A stretch of 64,000 nt of DNA from Hygrocybe punicea (Eukaryota > Basidiomycota > Agaricomycetes > Agaricales > Hygrophoraceae). Below are positions 53,508 through 64,000 of this stretch, in pieces. The notes beneath the pieces were generated by a model. It did not search any database, was not told the origin of the DNA, and worked only from the letters and a program-made list of their open reading frames with translations. Within the stretch, counting starts at the first letter, position 1. Each line of letters begins with the position of its first letter. The translations under genes and the position numbers were made by a program. The stretch is from NCBI GenBank assembly GCA_963556145.1, contig OY744465.1, positions 7,254,001 to 7,318,000 on the forward strand, read 5' to 3'.

Positions 53508-56500
53508 TTACAGTAACGCATCGGCAACCATTTCCAATATTTCTCGAGTAGTCTTCCCTGCGTTCTTAATATCCTTCGCAATTGACTGCCACATGGGAGA
53601 GTGATGCGGATCGGCAGCTACACACTGTTTAATGACATCTTCTCGGTGTTCCTATGCAACGCAATAAGCCACAACTCCATTCCTCACGGAAAAAAGAAAA
53701 AAAAAAAGGACTTACTAATGTACCATGCTGACGTTCGAACCTTAACCACCACCCCCACAAGTCCCCCAAGTCAGAGTCTGTAGCAACCGCTCGTCCAAAC
53801 CACTGCCGCGCCTTCTCGATCTTCCTTTCCGCCCAGAACAGCCGTGCGACCGTACATATGATCAACGGATTATCCGCAGACTTTTTCAGAGCGTCTACTG
53901 ATCTGGACTTGCGCATTGGCCGCGGTTCTAACCATATCGACATCGACCATAGTAGGCCAGAGGTGGAGCATTCTTGCAATCCTCTCGCGAGCATTGCTTT
54001 CCCCTGCGCCGCGCCTCCTGATCGCTCTTCCACGCCGACCGCTTCCGCCCACAAAACATCGTTCGCGGGATTGAGAAGACGTGCCTTTTCCAGCAACGCG
54101 CGTGCTTTGATGCTCTTGCCGTCCGCCTCCTCAAGCCGGCTCGCAAGAATCCAAAGGGTGGCTTCCTTCGGACACGCTTTAAGTCCAGCTGCGAAAGACG
54201 CACGTGCCGCAGCGTAGTGTAGCTGTGACTGATGTATTTGCCCTTGAATCATATACAGTTTGGCGCACTCGGGAAACTTGGACAGAGCAGTCGTAAGCGT
54301 CTCCAGGGCGGCGGATATTTGACCTTGCTGCCGTTCGAAAACTGCCGACTTCATCCAAATCTGATATCAAACAAGATGAGTTGATATCACCAAATCCAAG
54401 GTCGGAACAGAAAAACGCACTCTCTCAGTATCCGCGACCGTTCGAGCACGGACGAGCAACTCCCGAGCAACTCCCAATTCCCCATTTTCCGCCTCCAGTT
54501 TGACGGCAGCGAGCCAAATCTGCTCACTTTCGGGATTGGCCACGAAAGCGCGTTCGAGGACCTCCCGTGCTGCAGGAACATCTCCTCCCAACCACTTTTC
54601 CTTGGCTGCCATAAGCCACAGCACCTCAGCTTGTGGGCAATGGTGAACAGCTCGACTCAGCATGACATCAAGCAACTCCCTGGAACATGAGGACACTTAA
54701 TTGATCTGATATATATAAAAACCAATCATGAGCAACGTACTTGTTTCCATGAGCCTTCTCTAGTTCTGCCGCCCTTCTCCATAAACTTTTCTTATCGGGG
54801 TACACTTTGAGAGCGTATGCCAAGATAGCTCGCGCAGTCCCAACCATGCCCTTAGCCTCCGCACTCTCTGCGTCCCCAACCCAGGTCTCCAAGCGATCCT
54901 CTTCTTCCAACTCCATCTCTACTGTTGCCCTTACGATCGCCTCACATGTACGCGGCGAGCCCTCTCCCTCACATCGTTCCGCCTCCTTAAGCCACTGCTC
55001 ACGCGTCAATAGCACCTGGTGTCGCCGCAGCTCCTTCACACCCGCCTCTATCGTCCGGTCAACGACCTCCAGTTCCTTTTCTCGCTGCTCGGTTGTCTTC
55101 TCTACGTGTCCGGTGGCTTCCTGCTCAAGAAGGCGGCCGGCGGCGATCCAGATCTCGTGGCTGGTCGGTACGGCTTTGCGAGCTTTATTCAAAACCGCTT
55201 TGGCACGCTCAGGTGTCTCGAGGCGGGCCAGAGCCATCCAGAGCTCAACAGATAGCGGAATAACTTCAACCGCACGAGAGAGAAGGATACGCGCATCGGT
55301 GGGAGATGATTCTAGATTGACGGTTTCTTTCCAGAGGCGGACGGAATTAGGAATATGTTCGAGAGCTATGATTGGACGGATCAGTCAGTTATCCATAAAT
55401 CACCTCACAATTGACCCCTTACATTTTCTCATGACGCGTTTCTTAGCCTTGACATCATGCTCTAAATCTGCGGCGGCCAACCAAATTTTTACACTCTGGC
55501 CCACGTGCTGTACCGCGTTGGCCAAAATAACCTTGGCATCGTCGTTGTTCTGGGAAATGAGATTAATAGTCAGATCGTAAAAGAGTTGATTGAAAATGAC
55601 CAACATGCAGTCTCGCAGCCTCCAGCCAAACGTCCTCACTCTTTGGACATTGCTCACACCCAGCGTTAATGAGCTTCCTCGCCGCTACCATCCGTCCGGC
55701 GTGCTCTTCCAGACAAGCAGCTGCTATCCAACCCGGCGAATGTTTGGGATTTGACTTGACGAGTGAGTCAAAAAGCATGCGAGCACGCTTGATATCACCA
55801 ATTTCCGCGTCAGTCTTTAAGACGACACTGTTGAGTGATGTAAGATACCCTTTCGGATCGACGGAAGTGACAGAGCCGGATGTTGTGGACGTTCCTGATA
55901 TCTGCAGAAATTTGATATATATTAAACCTGGCGCTAGAAAGTGAATAAAACTGGAAACATACCTGATCAAGTTTGAGGGAGAGTATTTTATCACGAGCTT
56001 GACCGATCTCAACAAAATTGGTGAGGGAACCTGACTCGGCAGGAGTCTCAAAACCTCCAGTCTGTACAGTTTCAGTATGAAAAAGCAACCCACAATAAGA
56101 AAGGCTAACCTGTTGCTGCCTGGAGTCAAGAGAATTCTCGTACTCGCTCTTGGACCTATCCCCGACGATGACGCTGTCCGGGACCACAAAGGACCTCTCG
56201 TCTCTACGGCGCTTCTTCCGCGTAAGATTTCCCACTTCTGGGATGTTCTCCCATTCATCGTCCGTCACCACCGACAATCCACGTTTCAGGTCTGCGAACT
56301 GCTGTTGAATTTTCGGACGTTCCGCTCGATGTTTTGCAAGTTCTGCGCTTTCACGGGCTTCCCTGAATAGAGGAAGAAAAAATAGCACAATGAAAGGGTA
56401 GTTGGATTCTGGAAAAGAAACATTTAAAACTAACCAGAAGCACACACCTACGTGCCCGCCGACGTGCATCCATCGCATGGTCAACCTCGTCGTAAATCTT

Positions 56501-56896
56501 GTCGGCTTCTTCGTCATCCTGCTCATATGTTGTTCCCGCAAAGAGACCGTATTCGTTATCCGGGTCCTGGAATTGATCGGGGTCCACTTCGGCCTCCTCG
56601 CCTCGACGTGCTTGTGCCTCCCTGGGGATGAGAAAAAAACAAGGGATCAATTGTTGGTGGCCCGTAGACGAAGCCATTAATGTAACGCACGCGATTACTT
56701 CCGCCGATGGACCCTCTCGAGCAGGGCCAATATCGGACCGCGTTGTAAATCCAGATGCGCTGAAATATGGGGGGTTTGAGGTTAGATATGGTGACTCACA
56801 AGGCTGGTTGACTTACCCTCGACCAAGACCAGCGACATAGGAAGCTGGCGCAGGCATGGAAAGGAATGCGAGTTTGTTGGGTTTGGTCGGCGCCAT
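53508..56896 (-). CDS. Pre-mRNA splicing factor Prp6 (PRPF6), U4/U6.U5 tri-snRNP
   Basis: Prp6 bridges U5 and U4/U6 in the tri-snRNP through an array of HAT/TPR repeats. The N-terminal PRP1 domain is clear: [56 protein letters not shown] and [27 protein letters not shown]. The repeat part follows, with many W-x-x-A-A/A-R-x-L repeats ([70 protein letters not shown]) and the end [12 protein letters not shown]. About a dozen exons are intact. The stop is at 53508 and the ATG at 56896 ([12 protein letters not shown]). The expected length is about 920 residues. It is the last housekeeping gene of the block. Confidence 0.94.
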
Positions 56897-57259
56897 CTTC
56901 AGCAGACTTAGATCGAGGGCAGGTGCAACTTGTAATCATCGGGAAATCGGGCGAGGCGCCGGTATATCCAGGCGGAGTTGATAATTGATAAGCAGACTTG
57001 CAGCCGTTTGCAATGTCTTATCTAGCACATTCAAGTACAATATAATTATTGCGTCCGCCGATAGTTCGTCTCCCGCAGGGCCAACATCGGACCACTGATA
57101 ACTTATGTTCAGCTCATTTGCAATTAATAACAGCTATTAGCCATCATTGCCCCAGCATACCTTTTGAATTGCACGAAAGGTGTGGACAAAACTTCCTAGC
57201 TAACAACGCATTGCAATACCATATCATAATATCGTTCAACATTCAACGTTCCAAACATT
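56897..57259. other. Intergenic region between Prp6 and the microexon gene
   Basis: Upstream region of Prp6 with no further gene. At 57052-57090 the sequence GCCGATAGTTCGTCTCCCGCAGGGCCAACATCGGACC echoes the segment of Prp6 around 56703-56740 (GCCGATGGACCCTCTCGAGCAGGGCCAATATCGGACC), which looks like an old partial duplication of that exon. Confidence 0.5.
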
Positions 57260-58338
57260 TTACATCAGATCTGATCCAAGGTCATAGCCTCTTACTAGCA
57301 ACCTGTCCTCGAAGCATTTAGTGTGACTGTTGATGACGCTTGGGCTCCCTGAGGTGGTGGGGAGGGACATGGTCGAGACTCGCAGACGAGACAACTGCCC
57401 CAACTGCACCTGGAGGCGGACCGGGCGGTGGTCCCGGAGGTGGCGGAGGTGGCGGTCCCGGAGATGGCGGTCTCGAAGGCGGCAGTGGCGGAAAACCCAT
57501 GCAATAATGAATGCACCGAAAACGGTCTGCGTCAGAACTAATATCGCGGCAGTGATATGCGCAATCCTGCCACTATTGAAAGACATTAATCACTTGATAC
57601 CGAAACTAAGTTGAACATACTCACAGCTTGACTCCTGGAGAAACGCAAGTGTTAATGCTTCATAGATTATACACTGAATCCACTTACGGAGTCTCAGCGG
57701 TATGCCTGGCGAAGAGTTAAAAGGGATGAGAGACTAGATACTGGAGCTTACATTCGTTGTAACACTTCAGCAGCCTTGGCAAATGCGGACATAAATCATT
57801 CGGGTTTTAACAACAATTAAAATTTTGGATTACCACTCTGCGACGTTCTTCCGAAGGATCAGGCTTGGCAAATGTGGACATAAATCATTCGGGTTTTAAC
57901 AAGCATTAAAACATGGATATACCTCGTGAGGGGTTGGGGCCCGCGGAGGCTTGGCACATAAATCATTAGGGTTTTAACAAACAATAAAAGTTTAGATATA
58001 CCTCTGTGTCAGAATGGGACGGAGGCTTGGCAAATGCGGACATAAATCATTTGTTTTTTGACAAAATTCACAAGTTTGGATACCTGGTGAGGGGATGGGG
58101 TCCGAGGGGGAGACTGGCAAATGCGGACATCAATCGTTCGGGTTTTAACAAAAGTGAAAAGTTTGGATGTACCGGCACGTTACTAGTAGGGGGGGTGTTG
58201 TTTGGAGAACTGTGGAAGAGAGGTTAAAGGGCATTAGGAATGAGACACTGGATGCACTGACGATGGAATAGGAACGGCACTGATGACAGTCGCGATGACC
58301 AAATATGTGAGGGTGACGAGGTTGAGTGAGAAGCGCAT
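57260..58338 (-). CDS. Small membrane or secreted protein with tandem microexons
   Basis: Exon 1 (58338-58262) encodes a signal-peptide-like start, MRFSLNLVTLTYLVIATVISA. It is followed by microexons 58209-58173 (37 nt), 58113-58084 (30), 58025-58002 (24), 57949-57923 (27), 57863-57834 (30), 57774-57752 (23) and 57705-57688 (18). Each has GT...AG introns of 46-59 nt, and together they keep one frame: a Pro/Thr/His/Glu-rich segment (PPRAPTPHE-like), then EERRRV and AAEVLQRM. The last exon probably starts near 57577 and has a membrane helix (IAHITAAILVLTQTVFGAFIIAWV) with an Arg-rich tail ending at 57260. That join skips a possible 10-nt exon near 57635; including it gives a different C-terminus, rich in Pro and without the helix. 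Function unknown. Confidence 0.65.
57706..58172 (-). repeat. Tandem array of intron-microexon units, about five copies
   Basis: On the minus strand the introns share GTATATCCAAACTTTT, then GTTAAAACCCGAATGATTTATGTCCGC and end ATTTGCCAAG; the period is about 80-90 bp. The exons between them differ in sequence but are each a multiple of 3 (24, 27, 30, 30 nt). The array therefore arose by duplication of one intron plus microexon, with the intron part better conserved than the coding part. From one copy to the next, only short indels and substitutions are seen. Confidence 0.88.
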
Positions 58339-58411
58339 AATGTGAAAATCAAGAAGGAGAATTGTTCGAGGAGGGTGACCAGCACTGGAGGGAGAGGAGC
58401 AGAGTGTCGAG

Positions 58412-58420
58412 TTTTTTATA
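58412..58420 (-). promoter_or_regulatory. TATA box of the microexon gene
   Basis: TATAAAAAA on the minus strand, 74 bp before the ATG at 58338, followed by a pyrimidine-rich leader (CTCCTCTCCCTCC). This is a standard fungal core promoter arrangement. Confidence 0.65.
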
Positions 58421-60119
58421 GTAAAGTACGCTAGCTTTTTCAAATCAGTCGTCATCAGGTCTACAGTCACAGGGTTCTGAATGAACAAAAACAATCAAAC
58501 CTATGCAGATTCCAACCCCTAATCCAGCCATTTTCAAACGCGGAGTGTGCCTTAATACAAAGGATCGACGACCGGCCCGACCAAGGTCACTCGAGCCTAA
58601 CTTATGAAAAACCCGAAAAACCTCTCTTCGACCACTGCGTAGTTGATGGTTGTCAAAATCCAGCTTCCCGTCATCGACAGCGAAGATCAAGATTGAACTG
58701 TCAGCATTATAGAAGGCAGGCTTACGCACGGTGAAGTGTGGTGTCTCCAGGTTGCCTGATAGGGGAATGAAGGAGAATGAAGGAGATGATCGATTTCGAT
58801 CCTCCTATGCTATGCTATGTCGAAGCCTGAAACCATCAACTGCACTCAGAGATGAAGTTCATGAAGCGGTCCGTACTACAAATATGTTTCCACCCAATGA
58901 CCCCTCTCCGGGGAGGCGTGAGGCCAAATTGTGGCGTAGGGTCTTCCTAGTCGCTTCTTTTCTCCACCCTCTTCTTCTTGGCATTGTGTCCTGTTCTTCG
59001 GCGAAGGTGGCACCATGTTCGTCAACAGTGGAGGCGGCTATATTAAATGGAAGTCATGGATGCGTGATGGATGCCGCAGGTTTGTGACAGTAGCGAGAAG
59101 AACTGACGTATACCGCTTTAGTGCAGCCTCCAAGCCGCGAATGCGCAACACTAGCTCCATTTCTCATTACCATGCGTTCGAGGATAACGGACGAAGTGTG
59201 GTACGGTATATTTTTTTTGTTGAGTGGCCTTCCGATGAGCCGTGTTCCGCTCACCCATGCGTCAATGATGGCGTGATCAGCGCTGGCCTATGTGGAACTA
59301 GAGTCAAGTGAGCTTCATCCGTCGAGCTTTTGATGAGATTACCTGCAACCGAATTCACGGATGGCTAGCACTCAACACGCTGGACACGGAGAGCGTCTGA
59401 CAATCGTTTGGCAACCATCCCATTGTTTCCGCATGCTCACCTAAGATTAAGTGCTGGACAGAGCACTGCGATGGCTCAGCCACGCTGGGCGAGGTACCGA
59501 GTAGAGGGTGCCAGCTTCTAAATGTGACTGGGCTCTTGGCAGATCTTGAACGAGCACAGGATGAGAAGAAAAAAAAAAGTGGAGAGGCGGGGAAACTGCT
59601 AGAAGTAGAACGTCCTACGATCGCGGTGGATGGGTGGATGGGTGGGAGACTGTTGGGTCCACGGTAACTACATGCCGACTAGCGAACCTCGCTATCAAAC
59701 GCACCTTTGAGCAACTGGGGCAGTGGGCGTCGCCATCATCCCTTAGCTTCCCAGCTTCATCGCCCAACTTCCTCCGCTCCAAGTCTTCTTTGGCAATTAG
59801 GTTGACGGGGTAAGGACAGTTAGGTTGTATTGACGAGGGAATTGCTGCATGAAGTCGGCAGTGTAGTCAGTCGTGCGCCAGGATTCTGCAGCGTGGCGTG
59901 GAGCGGACCCGCGGACCCGCGGGCGTGTTCGGGAATTACCTCATGAGTGAATCGACTTCGAGTTGGCACACTGTTTTCTCGGTCGAGGGTTTTGACTGTA
60001 ACCCATCTCCATCTGTTGCAGCCTGCAGGACATGCTTGATTCACGTTGAGCAGGACGGATCCCATCAAGAACCAAACCATGGTCGGCCTCACTCGTTTTC
60101 TTTCTGAATATTCAATATT
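58421..60119. other. Intergenic region with minor open frames
   Basis: A minus-strand frame of about 95 codons (58445-58729) ends in a short membrane-like stretch (LGVGICIGLIVFV) but begins at a GTG and has no convincing upstream exon. It could be a decayed relative of a small membrane protein. Other frames (58731-59311, 59820-60107) have no recognisable character. Confidence 0.4.
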
Positions 60120-61475
60120 TTGACCGTTCCATCACAGAGCCTATCCAGCATCGACAGGGGTCAAACCCGTGTGGATGCACCTAGGCGGATCACAGGCACT
60201 CTCCGGGATGGGCAAGTAATCCAACTAGTCCCTTCTTATTATTCGCCTCCCCAGATCTGCCAGTGGCTCTCTTGCATCGGATACCCCACGACATTCTCTG
60301 AAACAGAGATCTCTTCTGGTGCATTCTCTGCGACGTTGGCGAACTTAGGAGACTTGATGAGGCTTCATCTGCTAGCGTTCCCATTTGAAAATACTGCGAT
60401 GCACTAGTAGGTAATTTTATGTGGAACGACATCCATGGCCCAGGGCTCATCCAAACGTACATGAAGCACACCACAGCACATGATGGATGTTAGTCATGAA
60501 GGTGCCTTCAGGCGTCTCGTTACCGAGCGCCAAGGTTCCTATTGCTACGGCCTGAACGGCGTTTTCCTTGGGATGATCCGCGGTTTGGGCTACAGGTACA
60601 TGTTGTTGCGATGCCCTTCTTGAACTAACCCCTTCCAAAGAGCGTACCCTGGAGCGGCGCGAGTGAACTCACCCACGGGGGTCGAGCGCTCATTCACCGC
60701 GCTCACGCACATGGTGATATTCGTCCAACCACACGGAACTGGCAATCAAACCTACCTCGTCGATGTCGGCTTTGGCCTATCAGGGCTTGCGAGGCCAATT
60801 CTACTTTCTGATGCAGATGATAATATTATACAGGGGGTGAATCCGACGGAAAAGCATCGGTTGACTCGTAAGCCGCATCCCTTTTCTAGCATCGGTATGT
60901 TCCCATCTATCTGCTGTTTCGTCCAAAATCGGGGCGGCTTATAAATTTGCAATTGATCGCCAGATACGTCTGGACATCCTCACTTGGACCGCAGCGACTT
61001 CCACTGGAATCTGGAAGTCTCGCATTCAAAGCCGGGAAATAATGACACAATCATGCCTTCCCGCTGTGTGTTTTCCTTCACGGAGGACGAATCTTTCGAC
61101 ATCGACATGGAGACCTCCTCTTTTGCGGTCTCTACAAGGCCTGAGGGATTGTTCTGGAACAACATCCTTGCTGTGAAATATGCACTCCTCCACGAGGCAC
61201 AAGGCCTTGATGCGGAATTGATGCACTGCGAGGGGTTGGATCTCACCGATGGGCAGTACACCGATGACGAAAAGAAGACGTTCATGTGTAGGTATGTCAT
61301 GTTTGCGAAAGAGGTCAAGAGGTATATTGGGCATAGTGGTGTTACGGTCAGAACGATGACCACGGAAATAGAAAGGATAAGCGCTCTCCGGGAAATTTTT
61401 GGACTAGATCTACCGGATGATGCACAGACGCATATTGTAGGACGGAGTGCGGCACTTGACTCATCCACGCAGTAA
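60120..61475 (+). CDS. Arylamine N-acetyltransferase (NAT)
   Basis: The enzyme transfers acetyl (or malonyl) from CoA to aromatic amines; in fungi NATs detoxify arylamines and benzoxazolinone-type plant compounds. The catalytic triad is visible: Cys in RQGSYCYGLNGVF (about 60540), His in LTHMVIFVQP (about 60690) and Asp in TYLVDVGFGLSG (about 60765). Upstream, MRLHLLAFPFENTAMH is the usual NAT helix. Downstream, FHWNLEVSHSKPG, LFWNNILAVKY and VEEEAS-type C-terminal segments match fungal NATs. Introns lie near 60408-60470, 60590-60645 and 60895-60960. The true start is uncertain: the frame begins at 60120 without an ATG and a stop precedes it, so a short first exon may lie upstream. Confidence 0.85.
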
Positions 61476-62946
61476 TACAACATTTGTATACCGTTGTACA
61501 ACATCGAATGGAACTCCAAATTCGAACCTGGTCCAGATAGTTGGACCCTAGATGGAAAGGAGATGCCGGCCTCACTGTTCGACATCGTTCGAAAACCACG
61601 TCACTCTGGGACACGCGTGGGTGTATGGTCTTCCTTGACTTCATTGGTATCGATTTGGGATTACAAATTCGTCCTGCTTGCTTATCCACATCGCCAACGC
61701 TGCCTCCTCGTTGAATGTCGACCTGACTCGGTTTCACATCAAAAAAAAGGGTAACTAAAAAGAGAACGAGGTGGCGCTCGAAGAGGTTGTATGTGAAAGG
61801 ACTTGTGGTCCTCCGACACATGACCTACCATCGCATATGCCGACTTCATGAACGTCTAGATCAATTGGTGCTGTGTAGGTTTCCGGGAATTGTGGAGAAG
61901 AAGGGGGTTGGGGGGAGGGACACGTACCACGTAATAAGGGATTATCGATGGACTACGGTCATGGCGAGGTGGCGCTCGAAGAGGTTGTATGTGAAAGGTA
62001 TGGCCATGGCGATGACGGCTAAGTCACTTGATGAAGGAGGCGAAGAGGGCAGCCCGGAGAAGGCTGTTGCATGCAGGAAAGTGCTAGACAATGGCAAGGC
62101 ACGGCTATCGATGGGCAGAACATATATAGGTGTTGGAGAAGACCTGTGGTGTTTCGAGATACATGTACAGGGATATCGCGGTCGATGAAAGTAGATAAAC
62201 GGGTGACGGCCCACAGCGGCCACGAAGCAAGATTAGAAGCGACCTAACAACAGACCAGTTGCTCGTCACTGCCAGAACAATGATCACGACAGACGGAAAC
62301 TGACAAATGTGCCAAGATCAACAGAGGCTTTTCTTCCGCCTGCAGATCGTCTACCCAAACGGTCCTAGCAAGACTATAGACTTCCCGAGGGAGTACTCTG
62401 CACTGGTGATCGGCCACGTTCTTCCAGTACAATGTTACTATTTGTACAGTATCCCACATCTTACTTATCCGAGTACAATCATGGCTCGTCGTTTTTATCG
62501 CGTGCTGGCCCAAGTCACTTTCTGAACCTGTAACCTGACGGCCATCTGGGTTCTTGCCTCGTCTTTGCATTTGGGCTTCTCGATGCTATTGGAGTTCTAG
62601 GACTTGGCTCCAAGCCTATCTTATGTGTCTAGGCCAGTCAAATTTGAACATTGGTACTCTAGAACTGTGGTCATCTGCTGCCGTCGTGGCCGACAACCAC
62701 CAACACAGATGTGGTCTTCAACGGTGGCTTCAACTTTTTGATCTACACAACGCTTGGACCAGTCAAATTTGGACAAGGCATCTGTGGCTTCAATGCTTGA
62801 ATCAATGCCCTCGCAGCCAAGGGCCGCGGACACAGACTAATGGCCACAGCCTTTTGATCTATATTAAACCGACTCACCGTCCTCTCACTCTGAAACAACA
62901 CTTCCCAACACATTATTTCCTGCATTTTTCATTGTTCTCATTCACC
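61476..62946. other. Intergenic region
   Basis: A few short open frames without recognisable domains. The 61767/61965 direct repeat lies here. A shorter duplicated pair, GGCCAGTCAAATTTGAACA (62633) and GACCAGTCAAATTTGGACA (62757), is also present. The 60 bp before 62947 include a CT-rich leader (TTCATTGTTCTCATTCACC) typical of a transcription start. Confidence 0.5.
61767..61998. repeat. Exact 34-bp direct repeat, 198 bp apart
   Basis: CGAGGTGGCGCTCGAAGAGG plus the next 14 bases, ending GTGAAAGG, occurs identically at 61767-61800 and 61965-61998. No inverted repeats or coding sequence connect them. Confidence 0.85.
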
Positions 62947-64000
62947 ATGCAATACGACCGTTCCTCCACTCGTCTCGGTCGAAATCAAGTAGGTGCGCAT
63001 AGCTTATTTTTCGTTTCATCGTTTGACTTCATCCTTCATGGCCCTCAAAGAACGTCGCCATGAATCCTGAGCCCGACTCGAACGCGAACATGAGACCCCG
63101 GCGCCACTTCGCATCGGAATATGCCACTGGCAGTCAGGTTTTTGTTCTGTTTAATCTCTCCTGTATATAATTTACACCTTTGTTCTCCTCGAAGAATTTC
63201 GCGGGCTCTGGCGAAAAGATGGGACCTAGCAGCCCTGACGGCCCCACCTCCTCCGGTCGTTCCACCCTTCGCACTCTCGGTTCGGATCCTGTAAGTATAA
63301 TATGACTTGTTTCCTCTTTCGTACATTTGACTAAACTCTCATTGTCCTCGAAGGATCATGAAGAGGATCCCCACTACGACTACGAGACTGACATCAGACT
63401 TCAGCGTCACGCTTACGCCCGTGTGAGTTACACTGCTTATCGGTTTTTAAACCTCAACATGGCACCGTCTGATGCAGCATGTAGCCTGAAAACATCATCT
63501 TCCCGTCGTGCCGGGAGTTTCGACGCAATGCGATCGATGCAACCTCGATTGTGGGGACAGACTATTGGCACGCCGGCAAGTCGCAGAGGATCGTGAACCA
63601 GAACGTCAATCGATATCCTGGGATCCCGTTCTTCCCGGACATCCCAACCAGTGTTGGGGTGGCACTATCGCGGTGCGAGTATCACGAGGGGATGGCTTAT
63701 CCTGACAAAAGCATACTCGGTTCCATGCCGAGTCAGTTCGCGACTCTCCATGAAGTCGTGTTTCGTATTCGAGTGAGCCCTGCCTCTCCCTCGACCGGCA
63801 ATGTAGACCTGAACGGGTCGTCGTTTCTTCTAGTGGCCTGGCTATGAACAAGTCAATTGGTGGACTAGACTTCCCCTTATGGAGGGTAGACCTCGTCGGC
63901 ACATCATGATGCATGAACTCATGAGCCGCATCGCCCATGACATTCGTCGCTTTTATGACGTGAGCATAACTCCCCCCACCACATTCAGCCATTGATCATC
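62947..64000 (+). CDS. Uncharacterised multi-exon Agaricomycete protein, 5' part (cut by window end)
   Basis: Function unknown. The ATG at 62947 opens a tiny first exon (MQYDRSSTRLGRNQ). Four further exons follow, separated by introns at about 62990-63053, 63137-63197, 63291-63354 and 63424-63486 with GT...AG ends; they encode polar, low-complexity segments. Then comes a more structured exon (SIVGTDYWHAGKSQRIVNQNVN, PGIPFFPDIPTSVGVAL), an intron near 63772-63831, and WPGYEQVNWWTRLPL with a His/Met/Arg-rich helix. The WPGYE...W box is shared by a family of hypothetical proteins in mushroom genomes, as I recall. The gene continues past 63960 through a GTGAGC donor and is truncated by the window end. 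Confidence 0.6.

Noticed and set aside
57706..58172. CRISPR-like spaced repeats
   Set aside because: The genome is fungal, the repeats are imperfect and 50-60 nt long, and the spacers are in-frame microexons at splice borders.
58445..58729. 95-codon minus-strand frame with a short hydrophobic segment
   Set aside because: It starts at GTG, lacks a supported upstream exon and has no recognised relatives. Too weak for a gene call.

Overview
The window is nuclear DNA of a filamentous basidiomycete, almost certainly an Agaricomycete (mushroom-forming fungus). The genes carry many short introns of about 46-60 nt with GTRNGT...YAG borders, homologous housekeeping proteins have fungal architecture (eIF3e, Prp6, ZPR1, Hul5-type HECT ligase, class II DAHP synthase), and several multi-copy protein families known to me mainly from Agaricomycete genomes are present. 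All assignments come from reading translations by eye; exon borders are manual and no database was searched.

Left part, 1-25 kb: transposon-rich accessory DNA. Two multi-exon genes of unknown Agaricomycete families (1909-4373 minus; 5691-6633 plus) precede a wrecked Ty1/copia retrotransposon (5' LTR at 7455; gag; RT/RNase H; no 3' LTR found). Three hAT-type non-autonomous elements with exact 8-bp target duplications lie in or beside it (7638-8774, 11307-12560, 14443-14762). A further repeated-family pseudogene (9830-10905) occupies the place where protease and integrase should be. Next come an LTR-like promoter sequence with ten TGACTCA/TGAGTCA sites, a DIRS-like element coding for reverse transcriptase, RNase H and tyrosine recombinase (16971-20392) that is killed by transition-type mutations, a two-gene Tc1/IS630-like transposon with about 125-bp inverted repeats (20411-23412), and a TA-flanked MITE (23535-23917).

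Middle part, 24-35 kb: lineage-specific genes. These are a possible nuclease-fold protein, a putative signalling or cell-death protein (N-terminal helical domain resembling the MLKL four-helix bundle, then a protein kinase, then seven WD40 repeats, with one in-frame TGA between kinase and propeller), an alpha-kinase-like protein, and an apparently intact integrase-core (rve-type DDE) gene.

Right part, 36-57 kb: a gene-dense block of conserved housekeeping genes: HECT E3 ligase, class II DAHP synthase (first step of the shikimate pathway), F-box protein, MPDU1-like PQ-loop protein, eIF3e, mitochondrial D-lactate dehydrogenase, ZPR1, two nucleotidyltransferase-fold genes and the splicing factor Prp6. 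Spacing is tight: 66 bp between the start codons of MPDU1 and eIF3e, 98 bp between those of ZPR1 and a nucleotidyltransferase-like gene.

Far right, 57-64 kb: a small gene for a probable membrane or secreted protein whose middle is a tandem array of near-identical introns separated by in-frame microexons of 18-37 nt, an arylamine N-acetyltransferase, and the 5' part of an unknown multi-exon gene cut by the window edge. The most unusual items are the microexon array, the helical-bundle/kinase/WD40 gene, the two-gene inverted-repeat transposon and the triplet-repeat-cored hAT elements.
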